Virus record (IMG/VR): IMGVR_UViG_3300037246_001186
Coordinates: 1 to 58,039 of that record
DNA: 58,039 nt
DNA from: a virus
Direction: 5' to 3' (one strand)
In this document: positions 42,403 to 50,116 of the stretch, piece by piece
Layout of the letters: each line of letters starts with the position of its first letter
Numbering within the stretch: the stretch's first letter is position 1
The notes under the pieces: generated by a model
Told to the model about the DNA's origin: nothing
What the model saw: the letters and a program-made list of their open reading frames with translations, nothing else
Databases searched by the model: none
Program-made: the position numbers and the translations under genes

Positions 42403-43770
42403 CTACCACCAGTGTGCCGCCGATAGCCTCTTGAGGCGAGTCTTTCTCAGAAGAAATCGGGGGACAGCCTGCCATATCGGCCTATATATCCCTGCCACTT
42501 TGAAAACGAAAAAAGCCTGCTGCTTGCTCTCTTCTTCAGCGATCTCTTCTCTTTTTTCATCGGCACAATAAGTGCAGTAATCCAACCCTTCCACCTGCTC
42601 CGCTTGCTTTTTATCATGCCGCTCTATGCAAGTATCGCACTCAATACTATCACCCTCTGTGCAATCCTCACACCAGTACACGTCGCCAAATTGCGTTTTT
42701 ACTTCGGTGAAAGAATCCTTACCCCAGTCGCCGCAAGCTTCGCAGCAGCTGTATTCTTCGAGGCAGGATTCACATACTGAATGATTGTCACCTATGTCGG
42801 TTACTTCTCTGTCGGAAGAATACTCGCCGCACTCATGACAGCAAGTATAGTGCACCCTAAGACAATCATCACAAACGTAGTGACAGTCATCTATAACCGT
42901 CATAACATCATTAGGGCAAGTCTCTTCACAGTCCTCACAGCAGAATGTATAATCATCCAGACAGTCCTGACACCAGCTAGCACAGCCGAAGCAACCACCC
43001 TCGTTCTCAGGGTCATAACCCTCCCCGCACTTCTCGCAGCAGCAGCAGCCTCCTATGCTTCCCGTTTCGGTTTTCATGCTCATATCGCCACATCGACGGA
43101 GAACTAGATACTCGTTATCAAGTACGCAAGCGCCCTCGCACCCATCCCAATAGGGGGAAACAAAGCCCCCACCGTCCGCCGCTATGTTAAGTATCCTCGC
43201 CCCGTCAAAGGCTCCAGTATCCCCACAGCTATATCCCTCCCGCTCAAGGGCACCCTCTAGCCTGCCCGCATCTCCGAATATTCTAACCCAAATCTTCTTC
43301 TCGGGCCAAACTACTGAGCGGGCTGTGACTTCGCCAAAGTCTTTCTCAAGATAGGCGATAGCGAGATCACCAGCGCCATACACGCTAACTTGCTCGGCGC
43401 CTTTCATGCAGCTACTAGGCCCATCGGCATAGACCCTAACGATATCTTCAGGGGTGGTCGCAAGCTTGAAGCCCAGGTTTTCACAGTATTTAGCGAAAAC
43501 CGCAGCGTAGCGTTGAACCTCGGTATCTGGTAAAGCCGGAAAATTACTCTTGAGATACTTACCGGGACGCATACGCGTCTGTCTATCCTGCTCGCCCATC
43601 GAGTCATCCGACGTGAAGGCTATCTTCGAATCATCCGCCGTTGAAACGTGCGCGTAATGATTAAGAAAAGCCTCACTGAAAATCCACCAGTCTTCATCGC
43701 GCCAAGGTAGGTGGGTGTATTCCCCCGTATCAAAAAGAGCCTGCTCGCGTTTTCGCCACTCACTCCGCAT
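42403..43770 (-). CDS. Large Cys-rich zinc-knuckle protein
   Basis: 455 residues. The N-terminal half is a compact domain (FPALPDTEVQRYAAVFAKYC, YADGPSSCMKG, FGEVTARSVVWPEKKIWVRI) whose pattern I have seen in other phage proteins of unknown function. From about residue 235 there is a string of CxxC pairs (CCCCEKCGEGYD, CFGCASWCQDCLDD, CCEDCEETCP, CCHECGEY, CEACGDW, CEDCTEG, CDTCIERHDKK), enough for several zinc fingers. Nucleic-acid or protein binding is likely; function unknown. A GGCCGATA box lies 37 bases before the start. Confidence 0.75.
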   Translation of the reverse strand: MRSEWRKREQALFDTGEYTHLPWRDEDWWIFSEAFLNHYAHVSTADDSKIAFTSDDSMGEQDRQTRMRPGKYLKSNFPALPDTEVQRYAAVFAKYCENLGFKLATTPEDIVRVYADGPSSCMKGAEQVSVYGAGDLAIAYLEKDFGEVTARSVVWPEKKIWVRIFGDAGRLEGALEREGYSCGDTGAFDGARILNIAADGGGFVSPYWDGCEGACVLDNEYLVLRRCGDMSMKTETGSIGGCCCCEKCGEGYDPENEGGCFGCASWCQDCLDDYTFCCEDCEETCPNDVMTVIDDCHYVCDDCLRVHYTCCHECGEYSSDREVTDIGDNHSVCESCLEEYSCCEACGDWGKDSFTEVKTQFGDVYWCEDCTEGDSIECDTCIERHDKKQAEQVEGLDYCTYCADEKREEIAEEESKQQAFFVFKVAGIYRPIWQAVPRFLLRKTRLKRLSAAHWW

Positions 43771-43806
43771 CGGATAGCCCCCGAGTTACTTGACGTTATG
43801 CCAGCC

Positions 43807-43819
43807 TATCGGCCAAACA
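43807..43819 (-). promoter_or_regulatory. TGTTTGGCCGATA box upstream of the Cys-rich gene
   Basis: The minus strand reads TGTTTGGCCGATA followed by CATAAC, a possible -10. Close copies stand 28-29 bases before two small genes (44367-44379 and 44605-44617), and one inverted copy lies at 44697-44709. The constant placement argues for a shared promoter or operator. Confidence 0.55.
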
Positions 43820-43908
43820 GCCGCCAAGCTTTAGCTTGCACATTAGTTGCGCATTGGTGTGTAAGCGAATAGCGCGCCGCTATGGCACGCTACCCTTGAT
43901 ACCTAGGC

Positions 43909-44070
43909 TTAGAACCAGTCTACTATAAAGATCAACCCCCACATACCTAGAAGAAGAAGAAAGTACTGATGAAAAGCGGGAAAACACTCCCGCTGCTGCT
44001 GCTGCTGCTGCTGCTGCTTTTGAGCAAAAGCAGCGTCATCATATGCCAACTCACCGGTTTTTCGAGTCAT
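43909..44070 (-). CDS. 53-residue poly-Gln membrane protein
   Basis: ATG at 44070, seven bases beyond the stop of the preceding small ORF. The product starts MTRKTGELAYDDAAFAQK, has eight Gln encoded by a CAG run, then a hydrophobic C-terminal segment (YFLLLLGMWGLIFIVDWF). It is a tail-anchored small membrane protein. The CAG run is a triplet repeat that could vary in length. Family unknown. Confidence 0.5.
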   Translation of the reverse strand: MTRKTGELAYDDAAFAQKQQQQQQQQRECFPAFHQYFLLLLGMWGLIFIVDWF

Positions 44071-44076
44071 ATCGTA

Positions 44077-44187
44077 CTATCCCCATATCACAATAGCAAC
44101 ATAAAGAATAACATATACAAGAACAACCTTCACCGCTAGAGAATCGCTCCATAGCTTGCGATCCCGCCGTGCGCCATAATATCTCAC
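44077..44187 (-). CDS. 36-residue membrane peptide
   Basis: GTG at 44187 with AGGGGG upstream. Basic N-terminus (RYYGARRDRKLW) and one membrane span (VKVVLVYVILYVAIVIWG) up to the stop. It lies between two other tiny membrane ORFs in the same direction. Coding status rests on composition and context. Confidence 0.45.
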   Translation of the reverse strand: MRYYGARRDRKLWSDSLAVKVVLVYVILYVAIVIWG

Positions 44188-44242
44188 AGTAGCCCCCTAT
44201 CCCTGTTATCCTCCCATGCGGCTGAAGTTAAATAGATATAGT

Positions 44243-44338
44243 CTATATCTTTTCAATCAGCAGTGTCCAGACCCACAATGGCGCCAAGGCGCAAATTGCG
44301 AACGCCGTGACTGCGACCACGAAGTTTTTTGCCGTCAT
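44243..44338 (-). CDS. 31-residue membrane peptide
   Basis: ATG at 44338 with a strong GGGGAG site 7 bases upstream and a GGTCGAACA-type box at 44367-44379. The product is one span (FVVAVTAFAICALAPLWVWT) with short ends. It could be a holin-like, exclusion or regulatory peptide. Confidence 0.5.
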   Translation of the reverse strand: MTAKNFVVAVTAFAICALAPLWVWTLLIEKI

Positions 44339-44366
44339 CTCGTTCTCCCCTTTGTTATAGTAGGCT

Positions 44367-44379
44367 TATCGGTCGAACA
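44367..44379 (-). promoter_or_regulatory. TGTTCGACCGATA box
   Basis: Minus strand TGTTCGACCGATAAGC followed by ACTATAAC, a good -10-like element, 29 bases before the 31-residue ORF. It is the second of three similarly placed boxes. Confidence 0.55.
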
Positions 44380-44415
44380 AACTAAGACTTTAGATAAAAC
44401 AGTCCTCCTATTAAA

Positions 44416-44577
44416 TCACTTCGCTTCATTCTTGGGGGAGCACTCAAAGCAGTTTCTAAATGCCCCTATCCTTAGGTCACCCCCCATCCCTGAATGCCGA
44501 TGGCCACAGCTGAGAATAATAGTTACCCAGTAACCATCATTTCGCAGGGCTACAATAGTCCGCCTAACAAAGGTCAT
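44416..44577 (-). CDS. 53-residue zinc-binding protein
   Basis: ATG at 44577 with GGAGG 8 bases upstream; the longer frame has no site. MTFVRRTIVALRNDGYWV leads to LSCGHRH and NCFEC, a Cys-His and CxxC zinc pair typical of a small phage protein family that occurs beside replication genes. Function unknown. Confidence 0.6.
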   Translation of the reverse strand: MTFVRRTIVALRNDGYWVTIILSCGHRHSGMGGDLRIGAFRNCFECSPKNEAK

Positions 44578-44604
44578 CAAAAAAACCTCCAGTCTATAGG
44601 GGCT

Positions 44605-44617
44605 TATCGGCCAAACA
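44605..44617 (-). promoter_or_regulatory. TGTTTGGCCGATA box
   Basis: Minus strand TGTTTGGCCGATAAGC then CTATAGAC (a -10-like element), 28 bases before the 53-residue zinc protein. An inverted copy lies about 80 bases away at 44697-44709, so a dimeric regulator could bridge the two. Confidence 0.55.
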
Positions 44618-44655
44618 AACGGGGCTTGAGAGATATCGGTGAAAAAAGCGAAAAT

Positions 44656-44689
44656 AGCTTGAGTACGCAACTAATGCGCAACTCAAGCT
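44656..44689. repeat. Inverted repeat, operator-like
   Basis: Arms AGCTTGAGT (44656-44664) and ACTCAAGCT (44681-44689), perfect over 9 bases, with inner CGCA/TGCG. There is no T-run after it. It lies between the two GGCCGATA boxes upstream of the small-ORF cluster, an expected operator place. Confidence 0.65.
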
Positions 44690-44993
44690 GTGCGATTGTT
44701 TGGCCGATATAGCGAGAGCGATAGGAGTCTATCGAGGGGGCTAATAGAAGGTTCCAGTATTACTGAAAAATAACATACAATTCTTTCCCCGGGGGAACAT
44801 GCCCTGGGGTTACGCTTGACATTTTTTCAAGGGGGTGATCTCGGTCGCTCCCCATGGGGAAGGAAACGAAAAACGAGGGTACTTCCGGAACGCGCAAGTA
44901 ACCGGCAGTCTCAGTAACGCGCAGCGGATGTGCAACTCTGGCTGCAAGTACTGTGCAACTTCAGCGACACAAGGTAGGGTCACTCTCCAGTCT

Positions 44994-45021
44994 GAAAGTC
45001 TGAAAAAAGCCCGAGCGTTTT
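44994..45021 (-). repeat. Repeat copy D
   Basis: The 22 bases 44994-45015 are identical to 20870-20891 in the integrase gene. The minus strand reads CTCGGGCTTTTTT, as in the other copies, 180 bases after the nuclease gene stop. No clean hairpin precedes the T-run here, so a terminator role is less clear than for copies B and C. Confidence 0.6.
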
Positions 45022-45199
45022 CTAAAACGACCAAAAAGTGGCTTTTTTTCATGAAAAGCTGATTCAAGAAAATCGGAAAATTTCGGCGAGATCAACATAC
45101 TTACGCATGTTAGCGGAAAAATGAATCGAAAACAACTCTCCAGTGTAGTACTGGATAGCATGCTAGAATAATCCTAGCCGATATAGTCAATGCAATCTG

Positions 45200-45592
45200 T
45201 TAAATGATAGCATAGCTCGTCAACTGATCTTCTGGCCACCAGTCCACCAAGGTATCAATAGTCGCCCACTCATGCTCTATCCAACGATCCTCACCTACAA
45301 TAAGCAGACGTGATTGACCACCATGTTTGATGACTTGATCCAGAAAGAACTGCTGCGCCCTGGTACAGGATGACCGGGGGGTACCCTTTTTTGAATGCTT
45401 TATCGCAGAATACGTCTTAGCCTCGATGAATAAGAGTCCCTCACCCCAGCGCCCCACCAGCCAATCGGGCACACCACTGAGTGTTGAAGCAGGCAGCTTC
45501 TGGTACCATTGCCTCTTGGCGATACCAATGGCTGCCCACTTGTCTCCACGCTCTCGCTCGGGGCCGCTAGCCACTCCTGTGCGGCGTCCCAA
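45200..45592 (-). CDS. PD-(D/E)XK nuclease, VRR-NUC/resolvase-like
   Basis: 130 residues. SGVPDWLVGRWGEGLLFIEAKTY carries the PD and Glu-x-Lys of the fold in the close spacing of VRR-NUC and small resolvase enzymes. A TTG at 45592 or a GTG at 45574 may start it; neither has an ideal ribosome site and coupling to the DUF5675 gene is likely. It follows the polymerase operon, so recombination or junction cutting is a sensible role. Confidence 0.75.
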   Translation of the reverse strand: MGRRTGVASGPERERGDKWAAIGIAKRQWYQKLPASTLSGVPDWLVGRWGEGLLFIEAKTYSAIKHSKKGTPRSSCTRAQQFFLDQVIKHGGQSRLLIVGEDRWIEHEWATIDTLVDWWPEDQLTSYAII

Positions 45593-45998
45593 CTACGCGC
45601 AGAATGGCACTCTGATCATCGTCCATCCAGAGCATGAATGACTCATAGGCTGCTCGACTCGAACCGACACCAAGATGCTTTCCGATCAACCCAGCATACA
45701 TACCAATACCAATACATCCTATGACATTGTGCGACCAGTTGGCACGGTGTAGCAGAATATAGGTACGATCCGGTACGTCGATAACCTGGTAGGCATCGTA
45801 GCCCCCTCGATTATACTCTCTAAGACTGAGATAGTACACGCCGACAGGGATACAAGATACGCCTACAGCGTTGTTCAACCAAGGTCGCTCTACTGTATAA
45901 AGCGTCGGCCCAGCGCAGCCACGCGAATCCTCAGTGCTCATCCTCCCTAGTGTGGTCACACCATCGTCAATGAAACGGTCTAGCGTTAAAAACCTCAT
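45567..45998 (-). CDS. DUF5675 family protein
   Basis: 143 residues. TVERPWLNNAVGVSCIPVGV, YQVIDVPDRTYILLHRANWS and CIGIGMYAGLIG follow the DUF5675 pattern. The family is common in phages and near lysis genes; no enzyme activity is known to me. ATGA overlap with DNA polymerase. Confidence 0.8.
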   Translation of the reverse strand: MRFLTLDRFIDDGVTTLGRMSTEDSRGCAGPTLYTVERPWLNNAVGVSCIPVGVYYLSLREYNRGGYDAYQVIDVPDRTYILLHRANWSHNVIGCIGIGMYAGLIGKHLGVGSSRAAYESFMLWMDDDQSAILRVVGTPHRSG

Positions 45999-48337
45999 GC
46001 GCTACTCCACGGATCTCTCCTGCCATATAGAGCCACACCATCACAGCCCCAGTCCTTTGGCAGCTCCTCTTTCACTGCCCATGACTCATATGCCACCTTC
46101 GGCTCCACCACCATGGGAACCAGCGACTTCTTACCCGCCTTGACCATCAGCTTGGAGATAGCCTGGCACACCTCTTTGGTCACTGCCTCCTTCTTGACTC
46201 GAAACATCAGCTCATCATGAATCGGTACCACCATCTTCCAATCATCGTCGAGACCATTCTGCTGGAGATAAGTATCGATGGAAACGATCGACCGCAACAG
46301 CAGCTCACGCTCACTGCGCTGGACGATGTAATTCATCCCCTTGAAGCCACCATCCAGATAGACACGAGCACCTCCTATGGTGCGAATGAAATCCTGATGG
46401 CTATACTTGCTCGGCTTACCGGTGCGCCGCAGCCTCTCCTCGACAAAGATCTTGACACGCCCCAGCTCGGTGTATGCCTTGTTCCAGAAGATATCCATGA
46501 GCTTGTAGGCTGTCTTCCAATCGCTGTTGATCATGTCGGAGACCTTCGCTCCGCCAGCACCAAACGGGATCGCAAAGTCTACGTTCTTGGCCTTGTCTCT
46601 ATCCAGCTCAACGCCGAGACGCTCACACGTCTCCAGCATGATGGTGTGTGGATCAAACTCCACACCCTCGTTGAGGAAGCCCTCGACGAGATTCATTCGC
46701 TGCGGTCGGCTGTTGTAAGTCTCCCACCCACCAGTGTGAATGAACTTGCGGCACGCAGCCTTGTCACCTTCCGGTCCATGGGGTGCTTTACCCTTGCAGC
46801 TCCCACGCTTGCCCATGGTACAACCCCATGTGAACCGGTACCCGAACGACGGAGGAATGGCAATAGCGTAGTGACCCATCAGGCGCATCTGGCACCCGCT
46901 ATAGTCGAACATCACGAAGGCATGCTCCTCACCAGGCTGGAAGCAATGCCTCACGCTCTTCACCTGATTCTGATAGGCCACCTCGGGGCTCTTGTCCTTC
47001 TTCGGCTTCGCTGTGTTCATGACAGCGGGCTTCTCGGAAGCAAACCGCGTGGTCACGGCAGCAAGAGGTGATAACGTAGTGTGTACGTTTCCTGTCTCAC
47101 CAAACGCAGTCAGTGGGCGGTAGAAGGAAGTCAACTCCTTGTTCGCCTTGCGATAGTCTCCGATAAGGTCGAGCAGCCGCGCAGCGTCCTCCGAGGTGAG
47201 ACCACTCTCCAGCTGAACAGCCCCCTCTGACACCAGCTTGGTCCGGACGTGTTTTAGCGTTGCCTTCTTCGTGTCTCGATTGCCACGATACGTCGGCAGC
47301 TTCAGCTCATCGTACAGCTGACCAGCTAGCGTGGGGCCATGTCCGAGGTTCAGTATGATACCAGCGAGGGCGTGGATCTCAATCACGAGATCCTCTACCT
47401 CCTTCTCCTTCTGGCCAGCTCGCTCGATACACATCGCCTGATCCACGGGCATGCCGCGCTTCTCCATCCCAGCTACGATGCGCCGCTCCTGCTTATGCAG
47501 AGCAAGCAGCTCACGAATGGGTGCCTCCTGATACGCCTCTCTCGCTCGACACACCGCAGCCACCTTCAGCAGCAAGCGCGTGTCCATGCAAGCGTAGGGC
47601 GACACCGCGGTGCGCAGCGGGAGCATGCTCCAGTCGTTCAGCATGGCGGAGCCCTTACCCAGTGCCCGCCTGGCCTGGTTCAACAGCCCCTGCTCGTCCG
47701 GATCCACACCACACCACGTCTCGCCCAGATGCTTCAACGAGTGCCCTCCGTGGACGAAGCCACCCTTCCCCTCATTCAGCTTGTCGTCCCAGAGATCCAC
47801 GGGCCTCGGGTCGGTGAACACCGATAGCGCCTGGGTGTCCTCCATCCGATCCCAAGGCAGCTGGATCCCATCCACCAGCATCATCCGCGTGTCAAAGGGC
47901 CAGTTCTGTGCCAGCCACTCCACGTCGGGGGCATCGAACATGGCCTGGATGAGCCTCAACACACCAGCGAGCGGGAGGTTGGGGTCAGCCTCGCCATCTA
48001 GCTCCCACGTACCATACTCAGTCACACCCTCCGCGTTATGGAGGCGCTCCACCCACTCCCGCCCCTGATTCTTCTCGTCTGCGACGATCTGCTCCTCAGA
48101 CCGGCGCCAGTCGTAAGGCACATGCCGAACAGGAGCGTAGAAGTCAACCTCCGTCCCCTCAAGGTCATAGCTGACGCTGAAGCCGCAGAAGCGGGTGTCG
48201 GTAGCCCAGCTCGTGAAGCGCTTGTCCTTCACCTCGGTGGTCTCGGTGTCGAAACCAGCCTGCGCGACCCTGCGCTCCAAAATCGGGGTAAGTACCTCTT
48301 CTAGCTGGGAAATTGTCTCGATCAGTCCAGTCTGCAC
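45995..48337 (-). CDS. DNA polymerase A with 3-prime exonuclease
   Basis: 780 residues from a GTG at 48337 with AGGAGAG upstream. The exonuclease part has AGFDTETTEV, LAQNWPFDTRM and later DT residues. Polymerase motifs: HAFVMFDYSGCQMRLMGHY (A), DRDKAKNVDFAIPFGAGGAK (B) and MVVPIHDELMFRV (C). In motif A the usual Glu after DYSxx is Gln (DYSGCQ), as in some phage enzymes. Also present is a Cys insertion (GCTMGKRGSCKGKAPHG) before motif B. It replicates the phage genome; the origin-like region lies directly upstream. Confidence 0.92.
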   Translation of the reverse strand: MQTGLIETISQLEEVLTPILERRVAQAGFDTETTEVKDKRFTSWATDTRFCGFSVSYDLEGTEVDFYAPVRHVPYDWRRSEEQIVADEKNQGREWVERLHNAEGVTEYGTWELDGEADPNLPLAGVLRLIQAMFDAPDVEWLAQNWPFDTRMMLVDGIQLPWDRMEDTQALSVFTDPRPVDLWDDKLNEGKGGFVHGGHSLKHLGETWCGVDPDEQGLLNQARRALGKGSAMLNDWSMLPLRTAVSPYACMDTRLLLKVAAVCRAREAYQEAPIRELLALHKQERRIVAGMEKRGMPVDQAMCIERAGQKEKEVEDLVIEIHALAGIILNLGHGPTLAGQLYDELKLPTYRGNRDTKKATLKHVRTKLVSEGAVQLESGLTSEDAARLLDLIGDYRKANKELTSFYRPLTAFGETGNVHTTLSPLAAVTTRFASEKPAVMNTAKPKKDKSPEVAYQNQVKSVRHCFQPGEEHAFVMFDYSGCQMRLMGHYAIAIPPSFGYRFTWGCTMGKRGSCKGKAPHGPEGDKAACRKFIHTGGWETYNSRPQRMNLVEGFLNEGVEFDPHTIMLETCERLGVELDRDKAKNVDFAIPFGAGGAKVSDMINSDWKTAYKLMDIFWNKAYTELGRVKIFVEERLRRTGKPSKYSHQDFIRTIGGARVYLDGGFKGMNYIVQRSERELLLRSIVSIDTYLQQNGLDDDWKMVVPIHDELMFRVKKEAVTKEVCQAISKLMVKAGKKSLVPMVVEPKVAYESWAVKEELPKDWGCDGVALYGRRDPWSSA

Positions 48338-48432
48338 GCTCTCTCCTCTTTGAATACCTCGTGAGGGTAGCCCATTGATTCAAAAGGGCAACTTCATAGC
48401 TTGATTACGTCAACATGATAAAAACAGGGGGT

Positions 48433-48918
48433 GTGCGGGCAGCTTTCGTGTGCCCGCACGGGCACTTTTCTCCTTCGATCTCAGTAACTTACAGCGACTT
48501 GAATCGCTTGGGTGTGCGGGCACACGAAAACTGCCCGCACAGGCTAACCACCTGTTTTCTCTCAAGAAAGTACACTGCTGTGCGGGCGTGCGGGCAGTTT
48601 CCGCCCTTATATATAATAATATATATATATATATAAATGGACGAGTTGTTGGTTTTGGGCTCTCACATTCAGGTTGTACCTTGAGGGGGTACCATTTCCG
48701 GAAACTGCCCGCACGCCCGCACACCTCACCGCTTTCCTCAATGATATCAAGGACTTAACCCCGTGCGGGCTAAAATCGGTGCCCGCACACCCCCTGTGCA
48801 ACTCACCGGCCTAACCCCGCTAACCCATTCGTCTTTTTGCCCGTGCGGGCTACTACCCTCTGTGCCCGCACACCCCCGACTCAAAAGCCCTCTCCTCGCG
48901 TTTCAGCCCGTGCGGGCA
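48433..48918. other. Candidate replication origin: GTGCGGGCA arrays with AT-rich core
   Basis: At least 13 copies of GTGCGGGCA (or its complement, some with the last base changed) start at 48433, 48451, 48514, 48532, 48580, 48588, 48706, 48714, 48763, 48780, 48843, 48863 and 48910. Most form inverted pairs 17-20 bases apart. The central pair is a perfect 24-bp inverted repeat (48580-48603 and 48699-48722) flanking 95 bases that include an unbroken AT stretch (48607-48637). This looks like initiator sites plus an unwinding element, directly upstream of DNA polymerase. No gene is seen in 48338-48953. Confidence 0.7.
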
Positions 48919-48953
48919 ATGCGGCAATGCGCACCAAGCCACCTGCCTAATTA

Positions 48954-49250
48954 TTAGGCAGCGTCGTATTCTTCCAGCACTATTTTCAGCTCCCCCATTT
49001 CATAGTCTGATCCAGCATCTGCCGTGAGGACAGCCCGCGCCGCATCGATAACGCTGGATGTGAGCTGGCGCCGATGACATCCACGTTCAAACTCAGTAGG
49101 CCCGCGCCCCCTGGCGCGCTTTTCCCGCTTCTCCGGTGAGTGAATACCGCAGAAGTCACCATACTTGGCCGGGTTCGAGCACTCAAACATCTGAGTGTAG
49201 TGCGGTGGCCTTGAGAACGTGGCCACACACCCCTTCTTGTCTTTGCTCAT
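48954..49250 (-). CDS. Small zinc-binding protein
   Basis: 98 residues from the ATG at 49250 overlapping the upstream stop (ATGA). GCVATFSRPPHYTQMFECSN and YGDFCGIHSPEKREKR hold three Cys and a His as in treble-clef zinc fingers, followed by a helical acidic tail. It is last in the early operon before the origin. Confidence 0.65.
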   Translation of the reverse strand: MSKDKKGCVATFSRPPHYTQMFECSNPAKYGDFCGIHSPEKREKRARGRGPTEFERGCHRRQLTSSVIDAARAVLTADAGSDYEMGELKIVLEEYDAA

Positions 49251-49531
49251 ACTCTCTCCAATGCGGCAAGGAACTCCATGAGCTGGACGCAACCAGCCTT
49301 TGCTTCATCCATCGAGTCGAAATACTTGCTCAGCTTGACATCGCCGATCCACTCACATCCGAGCCAGCTTGGCCCCGGCCATTCTTCCGCATTTCGGTTC
49401 GCCTTGAATTCGACCCTTGCCTCGACGTATGGTCCATTCCGCTCCACTTCAAACCGCGCGCTCTCCTTGGTCGTCACCTTCTGATGATCTTGGTAGTGAG
49501 GGTAGACACCCTCCCATACTAATTTAGACAT
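49247..49531 (-). CDS. Hypothetical early protein
   Basis: 94 residues from the ATG at 49531 with GGGAGG upstream, inside the end of the previous gene. Charged, with Trp-rich WPGPSWLGCEWIGDV in the second half and a helical end. Family not recognised. Confidence 0.55.
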   Translation of the reverse strand: MSKLVWEGVYPHYQDHQKVTTKESARFEVERNGPYVEARVEFKANRNAEEWPGPSWLGCEWIGDVKLSKYFDSMDEAKAGCVQLMEFLAALERV

Positions 49532-49781
49532 TTTTCGCCTCCCTTTCAGCCCCATGTGCCCTCTCGCAGTCGCAGTGCTCCATGCAGCAATTATCGTTGC
49601 AGTTACAATCAGTCTTCTTCGCCACCTCCCTCTTGAAGTAGAACGTGACGATAACGCTCATGACTCTCTCAACGCTGACGACAGACATCAATTTCCACCC
49701 CTCCTGCGCTTGCGCATTGAGGTATCTCTCTTGACTCCTATTCGACGGTCCAACTAGGGACCACACCTTGTACTCCCACAT
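49524..49781 (-). CDS. DUF4177-like protein with Cys-rich tail
   Basis: 85 residues from the ATG at 49781; a GTG one codon earlier overlaps the previous stop. WEYKVWSLV, YLNAQAQEGWKLMSVVSV and VTFYFKREV reproduce the DUF4177 core. The C-terminal CNCNDNCCMEHCDCERAHG holds seven Cys/His residues for metal. A second DUF4177-like gene lies at 50106. Confidence 0.65.
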   Translation of the reverse strand: MWEYKVWSLVGPSNRSQERYLNAQAQEGWKLMSVVSVERVMSVIVTFYFKREVAKKTDCNCNDNCCMEHCDCERAHGAEREAKNV

Positions 49782-50116
49782 CACTCATCCGCCTCATAGC
49801 TCACAGACAAGAATGCCATACGTCCAGGGAATTTCATTAGCAAGTTCCTCAGCGGCTGGTACACATACGAGTGTCTCTCAAGAATCGGACTGCTGCTGGT
49901 TTTGCCCTTGTACACCAAAGCACCCACGACACCATCGTACTTGACCAAGTAGGCGTCAATGTCCTCCTCAGTGCTCAGGTGGAGGGTGATTTTATCTGCT
50001 GTGATGCCGAAGGCTTCCTCAATCCATTCATAGCAAATGATGCCACTCCATATGTTTGAGGGTCTTGCATAACTCTTACCCGTAGAACGCCTCGTTAGTT
50101 CAACATCAATCTTCAT
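49781..50116 (-). CDS. Hypothetical early protein
   Basis: 111 residues; GGAGAGAG upstream. Mixed alpha/beta composition (IICYEWIEEAFGITADKITL, EEDIDAYLVKYDG). No family recognised. It lies in the overlapping early operon between the two DUF4177-like genes. Confidence 0.55.
   Translation of the reverse strand: MKIDVELTRRSTGKSYARPSNIWSGIICYEWIEEAFGITADKITLHLSTEEDIDAYLVKYDGVVGALVYKGKTSSSPILERHSYVYQPLRNLLMKFPGRMAFLSVSYEADE

Larger units (their letters stand above)
44578..45199. other. Regulatory-looking gene-free stretch
   Basis: No convincing gene; frames seen here lack ribosome sites. It holds the GGCCGATA boxes at 44605 and 44697 (inverted), the inverted repeat at 44656-44689, short palindromes TTCCCCGGGGGAA (44785-44797) and TCCCCATGGGGA (44849-44860), a lone TTGACA on the plus strand near 44816 without a matching -10, and repeat copy D. 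It may be a control region for the small-ORF cluster. Confidence 0.6.

Noticed and set aside
43993-44016. CTG triplet run considered as an assembly artefact
   Set aside because: Eight exact triplets fit an in-frame poly-Gln of a plausible small gene, so it is kept as part of that gene rather than as an error.
44216-44533. 105-codon plus-strand frame
   Set aside because: It runs antisense to two better-supported small minus-strand genes and has no ribosome binding site.
44815-44838. Plus-strand TTGACA promoter
   Set aside because: No -10-like hexamer lies 16-18 bases downstream and no plus-strand gene follows.
44810-45067. Minus-strand 85-codon frame over repeat D
   Set aside because: No ribosome site, unusual composition, and it covers palindromes and a repeat that look regulatory.
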